A stretch of 15,056 bases of DNA, taken from positions 1 to 15,056 of the forward strand of contig CANOFI010000020.1 of the NCBI GenBank assembly GCA_947565255.1. Reading direction: 5' to 3'. The notes below the pieces were generated by a model that had not been told where the DNA came from, searched no databases, and saw only the letters and a list, made by a program, of their open reading frames with translations. This DNA comes from an uncultured Lachnospiraceae bacterium (GTDB lineage Bacteria > Bacillota > Clostridia > Lachnospirales > Lachnospiraceae). Both the position numbers and the translations under genes were made by a program. Below are positions 13,191-15,056 of this stretch, one piece after another; positions within the stretch are counted from its first letter, which is position 1; every line of letters starts with the position of its first letter.

Positions 13191-14477
13191 CTACACTTCT
13201 TTTACACTTTCTTTGATCAATTTTACAGCTTCCATAACAGCCAGATCATCGCGAAGCTGTTTCTGCTCCGCCTCACCCATCATTTCTTTGACCTTATCCA
13301 CTTCCATCTGATAGTTCTGTGCCATTTTCTCTACTTCTTCATCGAACCTTTCATCTGAAACTTCAATATTCTCAGTTTCCGCAATCTTCTCTAACACAAG
13401 CCTTGACTGAATCCGTCTGACCGCCTGGGGCCTCATCTGCTCTAAGAAGGTTTCACGGTTAAGTCCTGTAAACTGGAAGTATTGTTCTACCGAGAGTCCC
13501 TGCTGGGTAATTCTTCTTGCAAAATCATCCGCCATCTGCCTTGTCTGCGTTTCCACCATCAAATCCGGTATTTCCATCTGCGCATTCTCAATGACCTTGT
13601 CAATTGCTGCTTCTTCTCTCTTACTGTCTGCTTCTTTTTCTTTCTGCTCCTCTAAATTTTTCTTTACATCAGCCCTGTATTCTTCCAATGTGTCAAATTC
13701 GGAGACATCCTTTGCAAACTCGTCATCCAGCTCGGGAAGCTCTTTTATCTTAATTTCTTTTACTGTTACTTTAAATTGCGCCGGCTTTCCTGCCAGCTCC
13801 TTTGCCTGATACTCTTCCGGGAATGTCACATCCACTGTTACTTCTTTGCCAATTTCAGCTCCTATCAGCTGATCCTCAAATCCAGGAATAAATGTACCGG
13901 AACCAATAGTTAAAGGATAATCCTCTCCCTTTCCGCCTTCAAAAGCAGCGCCGTCGCAAAAGCCTTCAAAATCAATGATGGTCATATCTCCCTTTTCCAC
14001 TGCCCGGTCTTCTACCGTAATCGTTCTTGCATTGTTGTCTCTTTCTTTGTTAATTTCTGCATCAATTTCTTCTTCAGTTACTTCGGTATCGATTTTTTCA
14101 ATCTCAATGCCTTTATATTCACCCAGGATAACCTCCGGCTTTACTGCAACCATCGCCGTAAAAATAAACGGCTTTCCCTTTTCGATTTGTACAATATCAA
14201 TATCCGGCTGTGAGACAATGTCCAGCTTACTTTCCTCCGCCGCATCTGCATATGCATTCGGAATCATAACGTTCACCGCATCTTCATAAAAAATAGACGG
14301 ACCGTACATTTTTTCAACAATTGCACGTGGGACTTTTCCTTTACGGAATCCGGGAACATTGATTTTACTCCTGTTTTTCTTATACGCAGCCTCCAATGCT
14401 TTTTCTACTTCTTCAGTTCCAACTTCTACCGTAAGCTTTGCCATATTTTTCTCTAAGTTCTCTACCTGTACACTCAT
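13191..14477 (-). CDS. tig: Trigger factor (ribosome-associated chaperone and prolyl isomerase)
   Basis: 428 residues, the usual size. The N-terminal ribosome-binding domain carries the signature GFRKGKVP at 43-50, which docks near the polypeptide exit tunnel. A central FKBP-type peptidyl-prolyl isomerase domain spans about 150-240 (GDMTIIDFEGFCDG; GSGTFIPGFEDQL). A long helical, charged C-terminal region forms the chaperone cradle. It binds nascent chains in the cytoplasm and hands substrates on for folding. AAGGAGG is present with a rather long spacing (11 bases) before the ATG at 14477. The tig-clpP-clpX order is common in bacteria. The upstream neighbour, only 48 bases away with no terminator, is the end of rpoC, which is not its usual neighbour. 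Confidence 0.97.
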   Translation of the reverse strand: MSVQVENLEKNMAKLTVEVGTEEVEKALEAAYKKNRSKINVPGFRKGKVPRAIVEKMYGPSIFYEDAVNVMIPNAYADAAEESKLDIVSQPDIDIVQIEKGKPFIFTAMVAVKPEVILGEYKGIEIEKIDTEVTEEEIDAEINKERDNNARTITVEDRAVEKGDMTIIDFEGFCDGAAFEGGKGEDYPLTIGSGTFIPGFEDQLIGAEIGKEVTVDVTFPEEYQAKELAGKPAQFKVTVKEIKIKELPELDDEFAKDVSEFDTLEEYRADVKKNLEEQKEKEADSKREEAAIDKVIENAQMEIPDLMVETQTRQMADDFARRITQQGLSVEQYFQFTGLNRETFLEQMRPQAVRRIQSRLVLEKIAETENIEVSDERFDEEVEKMAQNYQMEVDKVKEMMGEAEQKQLRDDLAVMEAVKLIKESVKEV

Positions 14478-14525
14478 TTCCGTTCGTTCCTCCTTAATAT
14501 ACTCCGCTTTCTACAGAAAATTCAC

Positions 14526-15056
14526 TTATTCCAAATTTGGAAATTCTTCCCCCAGGGTTACTGCTGTCTCTGCTTCCCCATTTTTTTCCGTCATATCCTC
14601 TTCTATCTCATCAAGATCAAACTCATCAATGTCATCCAGCAGAGACACATCCTGTGTATCCTCCGGTTCCTCCGCAAAATCAGCCTGCACGTATTCCTGC
14701 TCAATGTCTTCTATCATCTTTTTGTAATCGCTGTCAAGCTTTACAGAACGGTATTTTCTCATTCCCGTACCGGCAGGAATCAACTTACCGATGATTACAT
14801 TCTCCTTCAGACCGATTAAAGGATCCTTCTTCCCTTTGATTGCCGCCTCGGTGAGCACCTTGGTCGTCTCCTGGAAGGAAGCTGCGGAAAGGAAGGAATT
14901 TGTCGCAAGAGCTGCTTTTGTGATACCAAGCATCACCTGCTTTCCTTCTGCCGGCTCTTTTCCTTCAGCAATCAGTTTGTCGTTGATGTCATCATACTCC
15001 AGAATATCCACCTGGACTTTTTCATCAAAGAATATCATCAGGGGTCATTTCCTCAC
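14526..15056 (-). CDS. rpoC: RNA polymerase beta' subunit, C-terminal part, frame interrupted near window edge
   Basis: The readable frame (14526-15044, first Met at 15038) encodes the C-terminus of beta'. Residues 37-93 contain the highly conserved block LGITKAALATNSFLSAASF and then QETTKVLTEAAIKGK, GLKENVIIGKLIPAGTGM. After it comes an acidic tail of about 75 residues (LLDDIDEFDLDEIEEDM), longer than in many homologues. Upstream in the same frame a TGA lies at 15045-15047. The neighbouring frame reads E-E-M-T-P-D-D-I-L and stops at 15025-15027. Removing one T from the TTT at 15027-15029 joins the two frames into a sequence that fits normal beta'. The extension to the window edge is therefore inference. 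Possible causes are a sequencing error, a real frameshift in a duplicate copy, programmed frameshifting or, less likely, a separately translated C-terminal piece. Confidence 0.8.

Noticed and set aside
14485..14525. TGAATT-17-TATATT considered as a promoter for tig
   Set aside because: The -35 matches at only two of six positions, and transcription would start within or after the ribosome binding site.

Overview
All credible genes lie on the minus strand, so the window is read from its right end to its left. The proteins and gene order point to a Gram-positive clostridial (Firmicutes) genome, most likely a member of the Lachnospiraceae. The reasons are the tig-clpP-clpX-lon-engB block, the murB-rapZ-whiA-crh block, strong AGGAGG ribosome binding sites, frequent AGA/AAA/ATA codons and moderate GC by eye. 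This placement is inference, not a database result.

Right part (15056 to 8239), protein folding and turnover: the 3' end of rpoC (RNA polymerase beta'), whose reading frame is broken next to the window edge, then trigger factor (tig), clpP, an intrinsic-terminator-like hairpin, clpX, lon and the ribosome-assembly GTPase engB. Trigger factor folds nascent chains. ClpXP and Lon are the two main soluble ATP-dependent proteases.

Middle (8242 to 5600): a complete metal ABC importer, here called znuA-znuC-znuB. It is attached to the end of the Clp/Lon block by a 4-base ATGA overlap with engB. Its binding protein has a His-rich loop, typical of zinc uptake, but lacks the expected lipoprotein cysteine.

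Left-middle (5550 to 2394): a promoter followed by murB, rapZ, whiA and an HPr-like protein. This joins cell-wall precursor synthesis, a nucleotide-binding regulator, a cell-division/DNA-binding regulator and a Crh-type carbon regulator. The HPr paralogue keeps Ser46 but has Glu in place of the catalytic His15. No yvcK gene lies between rapZ and whiA.

Left end (2393 to 1): a 403-base intergenic region holds a long imperfect hairpin just after crh, a perfect 14-bp palindrome with a LexA-box core, a good sigma-A-type promoter and a short leader hairpin. Next comes an unrecognised 575-residue protein made mostly of about 22 tandem 15-residue coiled-coil repeats with a single C-terminal membrane anchor. 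Directly behind it is the start of a MoxR-type AAA+ ATPase gene, cut by the window edge. This tail-anchored repeat protein plus MoxR pair, and the structured intergenic region in front of it, are the best candidates for something undescribed.
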